Shown here in pieces: positions 51,794 through 61,363 of a stretch of 64,000 bases of DNA. Origin of the DNA: Haloimpatiens sp042688525 (lineage in GTDB: Bacteria > Bacillota > Clostridia > Clostridiales > Clostridiaceae). The stretch is from assembly GCF_042688525.2 (NCBI RefSeq), contig NZ_JBHWAB010000001.1, positions 2,976,001 through 3,040,000 of the forward strand. The letters are read 5' to 3'. The notes below the pieces were generated by a model. That model had not been told where the DNA came from. It saw nothing but the letters and a program-made list of their open reading frames with translations, and did no database searches. The number at the start of each line of letters is the position of its first letter. The first letter of the stretch is position 1. A program made the position numbers and the translations under genes.

Positions 51794-53860
51794 TTAATTA
51801 TCAATATTTTTTTCATATTCTATTATATTTGTTATTACCTGGCCTTTGTCAACAGCATTCGTCAAAAACTGAATATTTTCTTCTTTTTCTAAAAAATTTG
51901 CTAAATCTTGCAATGCCGTTAAGTGACTATTTTTGTTTACTGACCCAAAAGCGAATACAATAGACACTGGATCTTTATCACCAGAATTAAAATTCACTGG
52001 TTCTTTTAAAGTTATTAAACTCATGCAAGGTTTTTTAACTTCCTCACTTGGTCTAGCATGTGCAAATGCTATTCCTGGCATAATCACAATATAAGGTCCA
52101 TATTTTTCTACTGCTTCTACCATAGACTCTACATACTTATAAGTAACACAGTCATTATCTACTAGTAGGTTACCTGCTTTTATTATTGCCTCTTTCCAAT
52201 CTTTTACCTCAACATTTAACTCTATATCTTTTACAGTCAATATATCTTTAAGCATAGGGTCCAACTCCTTATCGTATTTTTCCTCATCTACATTTATATT
52301 ATTAAAGTGAACAAATTTATTTATTTCACTTTTTTTCACAATATACTGCCTTACTTTTATCAAATCTTTTTCATCTAAAAAAGGACTTACTTTTATAACT
52401 GGAATATCATCTATTTTAAAATCTACAGTGGATAAAATTATATTAACTTCTGAAACATATTTATCTAAATCCTTTATTGAACAAGTAGCTACTACTTTAA
52501 TTTCTGGTACTAATTTTTTAAGTCTTATACTTAAAAGCTGAGATGTAGCCAATCCACTAGTACATACAACAAGAGCTTTTACCAGATTACCAGAATTATA
52601 ATTTTTTTCAAAAGCAGCCCCTAAATGCATTGCAATATATCCTATTTCACTTTCAGGCACATGTTTTTTTAAATAAAACTCAATAATTTTACTACATTTT
52701 TCTGCTGCTTGATAAATAAATGGGTATCTTTTTTTTATTTCACTTAATAATGGATTTGTTATTTTCATGTCATTTTTCAATCTATATATTGCTGGTTTTA
52801 AATGCATTAATAGTGCTTTTTTTAATTGCTCATCTTTTTTTAGATTTATCCCTATTTCTCGCTGTGCTACTTCTATTATTTTATCGTTTATATTAATTAT
52901 TTCATCTTCAATGGATAAATTTATTGTTTCTACTTTGTTTAATAAATCTATATCTTCATATAACTTTGCTCCCATTAAATGTAGTGCTATATTTGCTATT
53001 TCACTATCATCAAATGTTATGTTAAATTCTTCTTCTATACGTTTTGAAATATACGTAGCTACAATGAATTCTTTTTTTTCTTTTATATAATTTAACCTTT
53101 CATCTTCCATCTCTATTTCATATTTATTTTTCATTCTTTTTATAGCAATTAATATATGAATTGAAAGAGATGTATAAGCATCATCTGCTAATTTTATATT
53201 CATATATTTCTCAGCTTCATTTAAAATATCAAATATTTTAGGTATATTGTTTATATTTATGAATTTTATATTTGATGATAAATAATCTATAATTTTTAAC
53301 TCACACTGTTTCTTTTTATCCAATAATTTTACAATATCGTTTACATTGAGTACATCTCTAATGTAAGATATGATAGTTTTTCGTATTTTACTTTCGCATC
53401 CTTCTAATTGAAATCCAACTTTATTTTTATAAACAATTTCTATATTTTCTGGCTCTAATTCTTTTTGTAAATTTTTTATGTCATTTACAAGAGTAGATTT
53501 ACTTATTAAAAGTTTATTACATAAATCATCAAGCTTAACAAAATCCTTACTATAAATGTCTATAAAAATCAATTTCTCACGTTCTTCTTTAGTCAATACT
53601 CTTTCTTTTGGGTTTATTACTTTTAATTTTTCTATTAACTTTTTTCTCTTTGGTGTATCTTCTATCTTTACTCCCTTATTTGTCTTTTTTATGAGTTTAA
53701 CTTCATTCTCTTCAAGCCAAACTTTAATTTTATCTAAATCATATCTTATTGTTCTAGAACTAACAGAAAATTTTTCAGCAAGCTGTTTTATTGTTATATA
53801 CTCATTTAATTCTAATAATGTGGTAACAATATTTTCTTGTCTTTTTGATAATGTATACAT
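51794..53860 (-). CDS. PRD-containing BglG/MtlR-type activator with EIIB and EIIA domains
   Basis: About 688 residues. DNA-binding helix-turn-helix (KQLAEKFSVSSRTIRYDLDKI, about 30), second HTH/Mga-like domain (about 85-160), two PRDs (about 190-290 and 305-405, with conserved His in ALHLMGAKLYED and YIAMHLGAAFEKN), an EIIB-like domain (VVCTSGLATSQLL, about 415) and an EIIA domain (MPGIAFAHARP, phospho-His, about 600). Phosphorylation at the PRDs and EII domains makes activity depend on sugar transport. As no other EIIA is encoded nearby, this one may also serve the transporter. ATG 53860 has GGAGG eight bases upstream. It heads the operon. Confidence 0.9.
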   Translation of the reverse strand: MYTLSKRQENIVTTLLELNEYITIKQLAEKFSVSSRTIRYDLDKIKVWLEENEVKLIKKTNKGVKIEDTPKRKKLIEKLKVINPKERVLTKEEREKLIFIDIYSKDFVKLDDLCNKLLISKSTLVNDIKNLQKELEPENIEIVYKNKVGFQLEGCESKIRKTIISYIRDVLNVNDIVKLLDKKKQCELKIIDYLSSNIKFININNIPKIFDILNEAEKYMNIKLADDAYTSLSIHILIAIKRMKNKYEIEMEDERLNYIKEKKEFIVATYISKRIEEEFNITFDDSEIANIALHLMGAKLYEDIDLLNKVETINLSIEDEIININDKIIEVAQREIGINLKKDEQLKKALLMHLKPAIYRLKNDMKITNPLLSEIKKRYPFIYQAAEKCSKIIEFYLKKHVPESEIGYIAMHLGAAFEKNYNSGNLVKALVVCTSGLATSQLLSIRLKKLVPEIKVVATCSIKDLDKYVSEVNIILSTVDFKIDDIPVIKVSPFLDEKDLIKVRQYIVKKSEINKFVHFNNINVDEEKYDKELDPMLKDILTVKDIELNVEVKDWKEAIIKAGNLLVDNDCVTYKYVESMVEAVEKYGPYIVIMPGIAFAHARPSEEVKKPCMSLITLKEPVNFNSGDKDPVSIVFAFGSVNKNSHLTALQDLANFLEKEENIQFLTNAVDKGQVITNIIEYEKNIDN

Positions 53861-54008
53861 AAAACTTGCCTCCGTTTCAATCAAGGTACCTTGTGATTTA
53901 ATTATAATTCTATTTCAACTTTAATTAAATAATACATTCTTTCAAAAATTGTGGCAATATTATTATTTTTTCAATTATTAAATAAAATATTGCAATATAA
54001 TGTAACTT

Positions 54009-54040
54009 AACTTTTGCATGACAAAAATACTGTCTAGCGG
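54009..54040. repeat. Foldback repeat, terminal fragment
   Basis: AACTTTTGCATGACAAAAATACTG followed by TCTAGCGG, the outer left end of the repeat as in copies A and B. The rest of the element is missing. Confidence 0.55.
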
Positions 54041-54129
54041 AGTAAAATTAAAGTTTGAATAAAATTTATCAAACATTGACGAAATTATTAGTATTTTGAA
54101 CTAAATAGTACTCTATTTAACTATATGCT

Positions 54130-54143
54130 TATATACGTTTACA
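54130..54143 (-). promoter_or_regulatory. Weak cre-like (CcpA) site
   Basis: TGTAAACGTATATA on the minus strand matches the cre consensus except for two positions. It lies about 270 bases before the PRD gene and 95 before preT, where catabolite control could act on either. Confidence 0.25.
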
Positions 54144-54238
54144 CAAGCCTATTTCTCAATTTAGTAATAAATTATTTTTTTTGTTAAAATTACTACAGGT
54201 AAACCTTTTAAGTAAAAATTATTAAAGGAGGAATTATT

Positions 54239-55507
54239 TTGGAAAAGACCTTTTATTTTGAAGAAAGAGAGAGCGGTTTCACACCTCTTCTTGCTATTGA
54301 AGAAGCTTCAAGGTGTTTATTATGTCATGATGCCCCTTGTTCTAAAGCTTGCCCTGCAGGTACTAACCCTGCAAAATTTATTCGTTCACTTCGCTTTAGA
54401 AATTTAAAAGGTGCTGTTGAAACAATACGTGAAAATAATGCATTAGGAGGTATCTGCGCAAGAGTCTGTCCAACTGATAAATATTGTGAAAGCGCTTGCA
54501 GTAGATGCGGTATAGATAAACCAATACAAATTGGTAAATTACAACGTTACTTAACTGATTATGAATCAGCAATAAATATGGAAGTTTTAACTCCAGTAAA
54601 AGCTACTAAAGAAAAAATAGCTGTAATAGGCTCAGGTCCTAGTGGTCTTGCTGCCTCTTCTAAACTTGCACAAATGGGATACAAAGTTACTGTTTTTGAA
54701 GAAAGAGAAAAACTTGGTGGATGGTTATCATACGGTATACCACCTGAAAGATTACCTCAAATAATTGTAGATAACGAAATACAATATATTAAAAATTTAG
54801 GTGTTGAATTCAAAACAAATTATAAAGTTGGAAAAGATGTAACTTTAGATGAATTGAAAAAACAAGGATTTAAAGCTTTCTTAGTAGCAGCTGGAATGCA
54901 AAATAGTAGAGGGCTTGACATAAAAGGTAAAGATTTAAATGGTGTATTAAATGGTACAGAATTTTTAGCAGAAGCTAAATCTAAAAACGGTGAAACAAAA
55001 GTAGGTAAACATGTTATTGTTATTGGCGGCGGAGATGTTGCTATAGACTGTGCTGTTACTGCAAAACTTTTAGGTTGTGAAGATGTAAAAATAGTTTACA
55101 GAAGAACACTAGAAAAAATGCCTGCTGATGAAAAAGAAGTTTCTTATACACAAAAATTAAATATACCTATCTTTACAGGATTTAAACCTTCTGAAATTAT
55201 AGGTGAAAATAATAATGCTTCAAAATTTAAAGCTGTTGGTATGTTTGATAATTCTACTATTGAACTTCCTTGTGACATGGTTATATTTGCAATAGGTCAA
55301 ACAGCTTCAGATGTTAAATCAATTGCTTCAGTAGAAACTAACGAAAAAGGCATTGTAAAGACTACTGATTACAGAACTAATGTAGAAAATATATTTGCCT
55401 GTGGTGATATAGCAGAAGGAGATAAAACTGTTGTATATGCTGTTAAAGAAGGTAAAGAAGCTGCCGTAGCAATAGATAATTATTTTGAGAAAGAAGGTGC
55501 TAGATAA
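54239..55507 (+). CDS. preT: NAD(P)-dependent dihydropyrimidine dehydrogenase subunit PreT-like
   Basis: 422 residues of the glutamate-synthase-small-subunit type. The N-terminal Cys-rich domain binds 4Fe-4S clusters (CLLCHDAPCSKACPAGTNP and CARVCPTDKYCESACSRCG). FAD motif VIGSGPSGLAASSKLAQMG (about 128), NAD motif VIGGGDVAIDCA (about 260) and IFACGDIAEG near the end follow. With PreA it passes electrons to or from uracil/thymine in reductive pyrimidine breakdown. TTG 54239 is the start, seven bases after AGGAGG. Its stop overlaps the preA start by one base (TAATG). Confidence 0.88.
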   Translation: MEKTFYFEERESGFTPLLAIEEASRCLLCHDAPCSKACPAGTNPAKFIRSLRFRNLKGAVETIRENNALGGICARVCPTDKYCESACSRCGIDKPIQIGKLQRYLTDYESAINMEVLTPVKATKEKIAVIGSGPSGLAASSKLAQMGYKVTVFEEREKLGGWLSYGIPPERLPQIIVDNEIQYIKNLGVEFKTNYKVGKDVTLDELKKQGFKAFLVAAGMQNSRGLDIKGKDLNGVLNGTEFLAEAKSKNGETKVGKHVIVIGGGDVAIDCAVTAKLLGCEDVKIVYRRTLEKMPADEKEVSYTQKLNIPIFTGFKPSEIIGENNNASKFKAVGMFDNSTIELPCDMVIFAIGQTASDVKSIASVETNEKGIVKTTDYRTNVENIFACGDIAEGDKTVVYAVKEGKEAAVAIDNYFEKEGAR

Positions 55508-56742
55508 TGAGAACTAGAGATCTTTCTATAGACTTCTGTGGAGTTAAATGTGAAAACCCATTTTTCTTATCATCTTCACCAGTTGGAAACTGCTATGAAA
55601 TGTGTGCAAAATCTTTTGAAACTGGTTGGGGTGGAGTAGTATTTAAAACTATAGGTTTCTTCAAACCTAATGAAGTTTCTCCTCGTTTTGATAATTTAAG
55701 AAAAGAATCAACTTCTTTTGTTGGATTTAAAAACATGGAACAAATAGCTGAACACTCTTTAGAAGAAAACCTAGAGGCTATGAAAAAATTAAAACAAAAC
55801 TACCCTGATAAAATAGTAGTAGCTTCAATAATGGGACAAAATGAAGAAGAATGGGAGAAGCTTGCAAAACTTGTAACTGAAATTGATTCTGATATTATAG
55901 AATGTAACTTCTCTTGTCCACAAATGACAAGCCATGCCATGGGAAGTGACGTTGGTCAAAACCCTGCACTTGTTAAAAAATACTGTGAAGCAGTAAAAAG
56001 AGGTTCTAATCTTCCTGTACTTGCTAAAATGACACCAAACATTGGAGATATGACTGTTCCTGCCATAGCATCTATAGAAGGTGGAGCAACAGGAATTGCT
56101 ACAATTAATACAATAAAATCTATATCCGGTGTAGATCTTGATAAAATGATAGGACTTCCAATTATAAATGGAAAATCTTCTATTTCAGGATATTCAGGAA
56201 AAGCTGTAAAACCAATAGCTTTAAGATTTATACAACAATTAAAAACTAACGAAAAACTTAAGAATATACCAATAAGCGGTATCGGCGGAATTGAAACTTG
56301 GGAAGATGCTGCAGAATTCTTACTACTTGGTTCTAGAAACTTACAAGTTACAACTGCAATAATGCAGTATGGTTATAGAATCGTAGAAGATATGATAAGT
56401 GGACTTTCTCATTACATGGATGAAAAAGGATTTAATAAGCTAGATGATATGATTGGACTTGCTAATAGAAATATAATCCCAGCAGAAGATTTAGATAGAG
56501 ACTATATTGTTTACCCTAAATTTGATGATAATAAATGTGTTGGCTGTGGAAGATGTTATATATCTTGTTATGATGGTGGACACCAAGCATTAGATTGGGA
56601 TGCAAAAAATAGAAAACCAGTTTTAAATAAAGAAAGATGTGTGGGATGTCATTTATGTTCAAATGTATGTCCAACTCAATGTATTTCTAAAGGTGATATT
56701 GAATTTAAAAACGGAGCTAAAGAAAGAAAAATAATTCTTTAG
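55507..56742 (+). CDS. preA: Dihydropyrimidine dehydrogenase catalytic subunit PreA-like
   Basis: 411 residues. A dihydroorotate-dehydrogenase-type barrel (about 1-310) holds FMN and the catalytic Cys in NFSCPQMTSHAMGSDVG (about 138), with KMTPNIGDM (about 178) and GIGGIETWEDAAEFLLLGS (about 258). The C-terminal ferredoxin domain has two 4Fe-4S motifs, CVGCGRCYISCYDGGHQ and CVGCHLCSNVCPTQC. It reduces uracil or thymine. No dihydropyrimidinase or ureidopropionase gene lies next to it in the window, so the pathway may continue elsewhere. A short AT-rich stretch follows before the repeat remnant. Confidence 0.9.
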   Translation: MRTRDLSIDFCGVKCENPFFLSSSPVGNCYEMCAKSFETGWGGVVFKTIGFFKPNEVSPRFDNLRKESTSFVGFKNMEQIAEHSLEENLEAMKKLKQNYPDKIVVASIMGQNEEEWEKLAKLVTEIDSDIIECNFSCPQMTSHAMGSDVGQNPALVKKYCEAVKRGSNLPVLAKMTPNIGDMTVPAIASIEGGATGIATINTIKSISGVDLDKMIGLPIINGKSSISGYSGKAVKPIALRFIQQLKTNEKLKNIPISGIGGIETWEDAAEFLLLGSRNLQVTTAIMQYGYRIVEDMISGLSHYMDEKGFNKLDDMIGLANRNIIPAEDLDRDYIVYPKFDDNKCVGCGRCYISCYDGGHQALDWDAKNRKPVLNKERCVGCHLCSNVCPTQCISKGDIEFKNGAKERKIIL

Positions 56743-56787
56743 TATAATATAATGCGTAAAGCCTATGACGTAAAATGAATTTACTCT

Positions 56788-56895
56788 ATATTTTCCTACA
56801 CACTATATAGATATTTGTAACAAATAATAGTTTTTACGTTATATTATATAAAGGTTTCTTAATATATTGTAAGTTTTTAAATCAATTTTTACTAA
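56788..56895. repeat. Foldback repeat, degenerate inner-arm copy
   Basis: CACTATATAGATATTTGTAA and the later block CTTAATATATTGTAAGTTTTTA line up with the inner part of copy F (CACTATATAGATATTTACC and CTAATATACTGTGAATTTTTA). Heavily diverged; ends missing. Confidence 0.5.
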
Positions 56896-56961
56896 ATAAA
56901 ATCTTTTTGAAATAATCAATAGTAATAACTATAGATAAAATTCCTTTCTCGAATTTATACA

Positions 56962-57005
56962 AAATAGCAAGTTTTTTGCTTCAGCAGAAAGCTTGCTATT
57001 TCTTT
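56962..57005. terminator. Terminator after preA
   Basis: AAATAGCAAG pairs with CTTGCTATTT, with an inner TTGCT-AGCAG-type arm and TTTCTTT following. It is about 220 bases after the preA stop and may also serve leftward transcription. Confidence 0.6.
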
Positions 57006-57021
57006 ACCATAAATATAAACC

Positions 57022-57195
57022 AAAAACAATCGCTCCGGAAAATGATATATTACTCTGAAACTTTTCACTTCAGCAACAAGTTCTAAACTTTTTTCAAATT
57101 CGTAAAGCTAAGAACTTGTAAACTTTGTTCAAATGTTTCTTACGCAATATATCATTTTCCTTCGCTAAGCAGTATCTTTTTACTGCAAAAGTTGA
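57022..57195. repeat. Foldback repeat, copy H (intermediate form)
   Basis: Left part CAAAAACAATCGCTCCGGAAAATGATATAT, right part ATATATCATTTTCCTTCGCTAAGCAGTA and a perfect AAAGTTGA end at 57188-57195. The arms pair along nearly all their length, including ACAAGTTCTAA / CTAAGAACTTGT. Orientation is ambiguous, as expected of a palindrome. Confidence 0.82.
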
Positions 57196-57288
57196 GTAAA
57201 TAATTAATAATGAATGGAATTTTTCCTTAGGAAAAAATAAAATATAATTTAAGATTTTTGCTAAAACAAAAATCAACATTCATTATTC

Positions 57289-57315
57289 ATTTTTAATTTT
57301 TAATTTTTAATTTTC
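57289..57315. repeat. Short tandem repeat, 7-bp unit
   Basis: About three and a half copies of TTTTTAA directly after the PAP2 stop region. It may act as a weak termination zone. Confidence 0.5.
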
Positions 57316-57318
57316 TTT

Positions 57319-58155
57319 TTAATTATACAATCTTAATTTTTTAAACATATAAGTAGCTCCTGCGGTGCACCATAGGCCAACCATGAAATATCTAATCAAA
57401 TCACTAAATCTACTAACTGGAAGAACCTTTTTAAACAATACCATAACTACTGCAACTACAACTGCTCCCAATAAAACTTTAATTACTTGCTTTAAAAGTT
57501 TGGTTTTTACCTCAAATTTAACATATTTATCTTCAATCACATATCCTATAAAAAAGCCTAAAAATACTCCAACAGCTTTTGCATAATCCCTGCTTTTAAA
57601 GAATATAAGTCCTATAAGTGCTATAATGACCAAAATAAGAAATACTCTTTTATCATTATTTTTGTCCATATAATCAAATAAATAATTAGCTGCCAAAGCA
57701 CTTATAATACCGAAAATTATTCCACCAATCACATCCTTAGGCCAATGAACTCCAAGATATAATCTTGAAATTGCTGTCAAAACAATCATTATAGTTCCTA
57801 CTATATACAACCAACTTCTTTTAATATTTATCATGAGTGAAGTCCAAAATGTAGTTGTATTTTGAGTATGTCCACTAGGGAAAGAATATCCTGTAGCCGT
57901 GTTTGTCCTTAAAGACCTTATCCCTTCTTTTCCTATAGGTCTTGGTGCTTTAAAAATATCTTTTAACATACCATTGAAAACTACGCCCAAGCCTAATGCA
58001 AATCCTAACTTATATCCAAACTTCTTATTTACACACCAAAATACTACTAATACAAATAAGATAGTAAAGTACTGTTCACCTAACATAGTTACTCCTGTAA
58101 AAAAACTATCTAGAAAACTATTTGAAAAAGATTGAATAAATTTTATTATTTCCAT
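57319..58155 (-). CDS. PAP2-family membrane phosphatase
   Basis: 278 residues and about eight membrane helices. The three PAP2 catalytic motifs are intact: KDIFKAPRP (KxxxxxxRP form, about 65), SFPSGHTQ (about 91) and SRLYLGVHWPKD (about 129). These enzymes release phosphate from lipid phosphates such as phosphatidate or undecaprenyl pyrophosphate. The C-terminal third has four extra helices. GGAGG lies six bases before the ATG at 58155. It is 28 bases downstream of a membrane GDPD gene, hinting at a phospholipid/glycerophosphate theme for the pair. Confidence 0.87.
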   Translation of the reverse strand: MEIIKFIQSFSNSFLDSFFTGVTMLGEQYFTILFVLVVFWCVNKKFGYKLGFALGLGVVFNGMLKDIFKAPRPIGKEGIRSLRTNTATGYSFPSGHTQNTTTFWTSLMINIKRSWLYIVGTIMIVLTAISRLYLGVHWPKDVIGGIIFGIISALAANYLFDYMDKNNDKRVFLILVIIALIGLIFFKSRDYAKAVGVFLGFFIGYVIEDKYVKFEVKTKLLKQVIKVLLGAVVVAVVMVLFKKVLPVSRFSDLIRYFMVGLWCTAGATYMFKKLRLYN

Positions 58156-58183
58156 GGTATCCTCCCTACATGCTTTTATTTTC

Positions 58184-60025
58184 TTATTGTTGTGTAACTA
58201 ATTTTTCAAATATACTCTTATTCTTTCTTTCCTTTAAAACATCCTTTAAAATATTAGGATAATCTGTAATAATGTTATCCACTCCTAAATTAATCATGTT
58301 TTCCATGTCAAGTTCCTCATTAATTGTCCATGCATGAACTTCTCTTCCTATTAAATGTGCTTTCGTGATAAACTTTTCATTAATATTTGTAGCTTCTACA
58401 CTATAAAAATCAACATTTAATTTTGATATATCACCAAAAACTACATACATAATATATCCTATTTTGATTGATGGATTTAATTTACGTACTTTCTTTAATA
58501 CATCATAATCTAAAGAAGTAACAACACAATTCTTTGTAAACTTATGTTTTTCAATTATTTTCACAACATTTTCTATTAAATGAGATTCATGTCCATTTAA
58601 TTTAATCTCAATGTTTAGCTTCATTTTCCCCCGCACCTTGTTTATGGCTTGCTCTAAAGTAGGCATTCTTTCACCCTTAAATTTGCTATCAAACCAACTC
58701 CCTACATCTAATTTCTGTAGATCATTATAATTTATATCCCAAATATTAACATCTTTTCCTGATATCCTTTTTAGATTACTATCATGAGTAAGTACTACTT
58801 TTCCATCCTTAGTTTCTTGCACATCAATCTCTGAATAATTCGCTCCGCTTTCCATAGCATATTTCAAAGCACTTAATGTATTTTCCGGTGCTGCAATAGA
58901 ATTTCCTCTATGTGCAGTTATGCTAACTTTATTTTTTTCATCATCTTCATAGTATAGTAGTAATGAAGATATAGTTGTAAACACTAATACTATTACTACT
59001 GCTGCAATAGCTAATTTATTTGAATGTTTATTCCAAAGTTTTTTAAAAGGTACTTTAAAGTCATAAATTTTTTTCTTATTATATTGGACTTCTATATTAT
59101 CCTTATTTTTTACTCTTTCATAATAAAGTCTTGTTAATACACTAATATTAAATGGTAGTGTAAATAAAGAAGTAATCATAAAAATGATACCTGCTATTAC
59201 AGAAAAAAAGGAAAGAACTATTAAAGATATAAAAGAATCCGAACCAAATTTTTGTATGCTAAAAGAAAGAAGCAAAAGGTATATTATAAAAAATATAACT
59301 GTAAAAATTAGTGATATCATATGAAAACTAAATATTATTCTAAGTATTCTGAAATACTGTCCTTTAACCAAATATACACTTCTTTTTAATGCCTTTGAAA
59401 AATTTTTTCCTTCTAATATAGAAACATGAAATGCAAAAATCCATCTAATTAATAAAAAATACACACATAATATTACTACTACTAAAAGAATTATTCCCCA
59501 TGAAGTATTAATCAAAAAATCCTCAATAAATCCTGGTATTTTCAATTGTCCAATTAAACTAGAACTTGCCCCTATGCCTGTAAAGGGTACAATTACTGCC
59601 ATATAAATTAATATCTGTATTCCACCTATGCTTAGGATTTTGGGAATATTTTTTGCCACATTTATAAGTACTGTTATTATATTTGTTCTATCATTAAAAT
59701 AGGTTTCTTGTGATATGACAATTAATCCTCCTATTTCTAACAAAACAGCTATGCTAGAAATAAGAAATAGTATTATTATAGTTATGAATCCAGGTATGCT
59801 AAATGCAAATTTTACAAGTTCTTTGTTTGTAATTACTTTATATCCACTAATCCATATAAAATAATTCATAATTAAAGATATAAAAGGTAATATTATAAAA
59901 CTTGTTAACAGTTTATATATTCCCTCATATTTTAGATTTATATAAAATCCTTTTTTTAAATCTTTCAACCCTTCTATCAATAATCTTCTAAAAGATAACT
60001 TACTATTATTTTTCCATATTTTCAT
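58184..60025 (-). CDS. Membrane-anchored glycerophosphodiester phosphodiesterase
   Basis: 613 residues. Residues about 1-360 hold seven to eight membrane helices of the GDPD-associated membrane domain (PF10110 type). The C-terminal about 240 residues are a GDPD barrel: HRGNSIAAPENTLSAL (first His, about 372), the metal pair in YSEIDVQETKDGKVVLTHD (about 394-413) and KLNIEIKLNGHE (about 455). The catalytic domain probably faces outwards and cleaves glycerophosphodiesters from lipids or teichoic acids. An AAGGA motif is about 13 bases upstream of the ATG at 60025. Confidence 0.88.
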   Translation of the reverse strand: MKIWKNNSKLSFRRLLIEGLKDLKKGFYINLKYEGIYKLLTSFIILPFISLIMNYFIWISGYKVITNKELVKFAFSIPGFITIIILFLISSIAVLLEIGGLIVISQETYFNDRTNIITVLINVAKNIPKILSIGGIQILIYMAVIVPFTGIGASSSLIGQLKIPGFIEDFLINTSWGIILLVVVILCVYFLLIRWIFAFHVSILEGKNFSKALKRSVYLVKGQYFRILRIIFSFHMISLIFTVIFFIIYLLLLSFSIQKFGSDSFISLIVLSFFSVIAGIIFMITSLFTLPFNISVLTRLYYERVKNKDNIEVQYNKKKIYDFKVPFKKLWNKHSNKLAIAAVVIVLVFTTISSLLLYYEDDEKNKVSITAHRGNSIAAPENTLSALKYAMESGANYSEIDVQETKDGKVVLTHDSNLKRISGKDVNIWDINYNDLQKLDVGSWFDSKFKGERMPTLEQAINKVRGKMKLNIEIKLNGHESHLIENVVKIIEKHKFTKNCVVTSLDYDVLKKVRKLNPSIKIGYIMYVVFGDISKLNVDFYSVEATNINEKFITKAHLIGREVHAWTINEELDMENMINLGVDNIITDYPNILKDVLKERKNKSIFEKLVTQQ

Positions 60026-60074
60026 TAGTATTTTATATCCTTTCTTTAGTTGAAATTATATATAAACTTAGTAA

Positions 60075-60100
60075 TCAACTTTAGCAGTATAAAAATACTG
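60075..60100. repeat. Foldback repeat, terminal fragment
   Basis: TCAACTTTAGCAG and AAAAATACTG, the outer end as in copy A (TCAACTTTGGCAGTAAAAAAATACTG). Nothing of the other arm is left; it lies between the GDPD and TPR genes. Confidence 0.6.
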
Positions 60101-60114
60101 ACTCATAAATTATT

Positions 60115-61032
60115 TTACTTTGAAAATATTTTATTATACCTTTCAAGTTTTCTTACAGGATATAATTCTTCATCTTCTTTCATATATTTTTCAAGTTCAG
60201 GGCTAACCTCTACACATTTAATAATATCATCTAATGCATCCTCTAATAAATTTTTCTTTACATAAAAACAAGCCCTATTATAGTATAAAAACCCTGCCTC
60301 TGGATTATTGTCTATTCCATCACTTATTATTTGAATTGCCTTATCAAAATCTCCTTTTTCCTTATAATATACAGATAAATTTAAAAAACTATAGGGATAA
60401 TAAAAATTTTGATATATAGATTTTTTATAGTACTCAATTGCCTCATTTTCATAACCTAACTTATTTAAAATTACTCCCATATTAAACAAAATTCTAAAAT
60501 GTGTAGAATTAATTTCTAATGCTTTTTTCATATACTCAAATGCTAATTCATTTTCATTTAACTCTTCATATATAGATCCTAAATTAGCGTTTGCCCAAAG
60601 ATCCTTAGGCTGCATTTCTATGACTTTTTTATAATTTACAATTGCTTTATCCTTTTGTCCAATTTCATCATATATATTTGCTAAAAAGAAATATGCTCTA
60701 TCATATTTTGGATCAATTTCAATTGCTTTTTTATAATATTTTACAGCCTCATCATACTTCTCTTGTTCATCATATACAACAGCTAATCCATAATATGCCC
60801 TAGCATCCTCAGAATCAATTCTCAATACTTCTTTATACTTCTTTTCTGAAAGAGCGTAGCACATCATTTCACAATACAAAATTGCAATATCCATTATAAG
60901 CTCTACATCTTTCTTACCTTCTTCACATTGATAAGCTTTTTTATAAAATTTTATTGCCTTAATATAATTTTTTTCACTTTTAAAATTGCGTGCAATACTT
61001 ACATAATTATCAAATATATAATCTTTCTTCAT
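60115..61032 (-). CDS. TPR-repeat protein
   Basis: 305 residues with about eight tetratricopeptide repeats from near residue 6 to 290; clear units include ARAYYGLAVVYDEQEKYDEAVKYYKKAIEIDP and the two that follow it. There is no signal peptide or membrane segment, so it acts in the cytoplasm as a protein-binding scaffold. The partner cannot be deduced. It is a monocistronic gene, preceded by CAAGA-rich sequence with AAAGG eight bases before the ATG. Confidence 0.85.
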   Translation of the reverse strand: MKKDYIFDNYVSIARNFKSEKNYIKAIKFYKKAYQCEEGKKDVELIMDIAILYCEMMCYALSEKKYKEVLRIDSEDARAYYGLAVVYDEQEKYDEAVKYYKKAIEIDPKYDRAYFFLANIYDEIGQKDKAIVNYKKVIEMQPKDLWANANLGSIYEELNENELAFEYMKKALEINSTHFRILFNMGVILNKLGYENEAIEYYKKSIYQNFYYPYSFLNLSVYYKEKGDFDKAIQIISDGIDNNPEAGFLYYNRACFYVKKNLLEDALDDIIKCVEVSPELEKYMKEDEELYPVRKLERYNKIFSK

Positions 61033-61363
61033 ACAACATTACCTTTCTTTCAATGTATAATTTGTAATGAATGATACACTTCATTGTTCATTATGCATTT
61101 TAAATTAATAATTTTATTATATATGTGTTTCTTACTATTTTTCAACTTATAATTTTGCAAAAGAAAAAGGTACATATTACATGAAAACCTTTCACTTCAA
61201 CAAGAAATTCTAGCGCAAAATACTAAAAACCCCTCAGTTCAGTATTAACAACTGAAGGGTTAACTATAAATTAAAAACTTTTTTCATAAAAAATCAATTC
61301 CTTATAACAAAAATATTGAAACTTGAAAAACACAATATTTTTTTATGTATACTGGTTAGTTAA
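61033..61363. other. Intergenic region with a terminator and a faint repeat trace
   Basis: About 330 bases. The segment 61140-61200 has CAACTT ... ACCTTTCACTTCAACAAG, resembling worn pieces of the foldback repeat. The terminator at 61226-61262 follows. No ORF seen. Confidence 0.4.
61226..61262 (-). terminator. Terminator of the pentapeptide-repeat gene
   Basis: On the minus strand AACCCTTCAGTT pairs with AACTGAGGGGTT, with one mismatch, around a ten-base loop and is followed by TTTTTAG. It lies about 100 bases after the stop at 61364. Confidence 0.75.

Larger units (their letters stand above)
53861..54238. other. Divergent control region between the sugar operon and preT
   Basis: About 380 bases holding the promoters of both units. 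It contains the repeat-end fragment at 54009-54040 and a weak cre-like site at 54130-54143. No ORF was seen. I could not fix either promoter with confidence. Confidence 0.4.
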
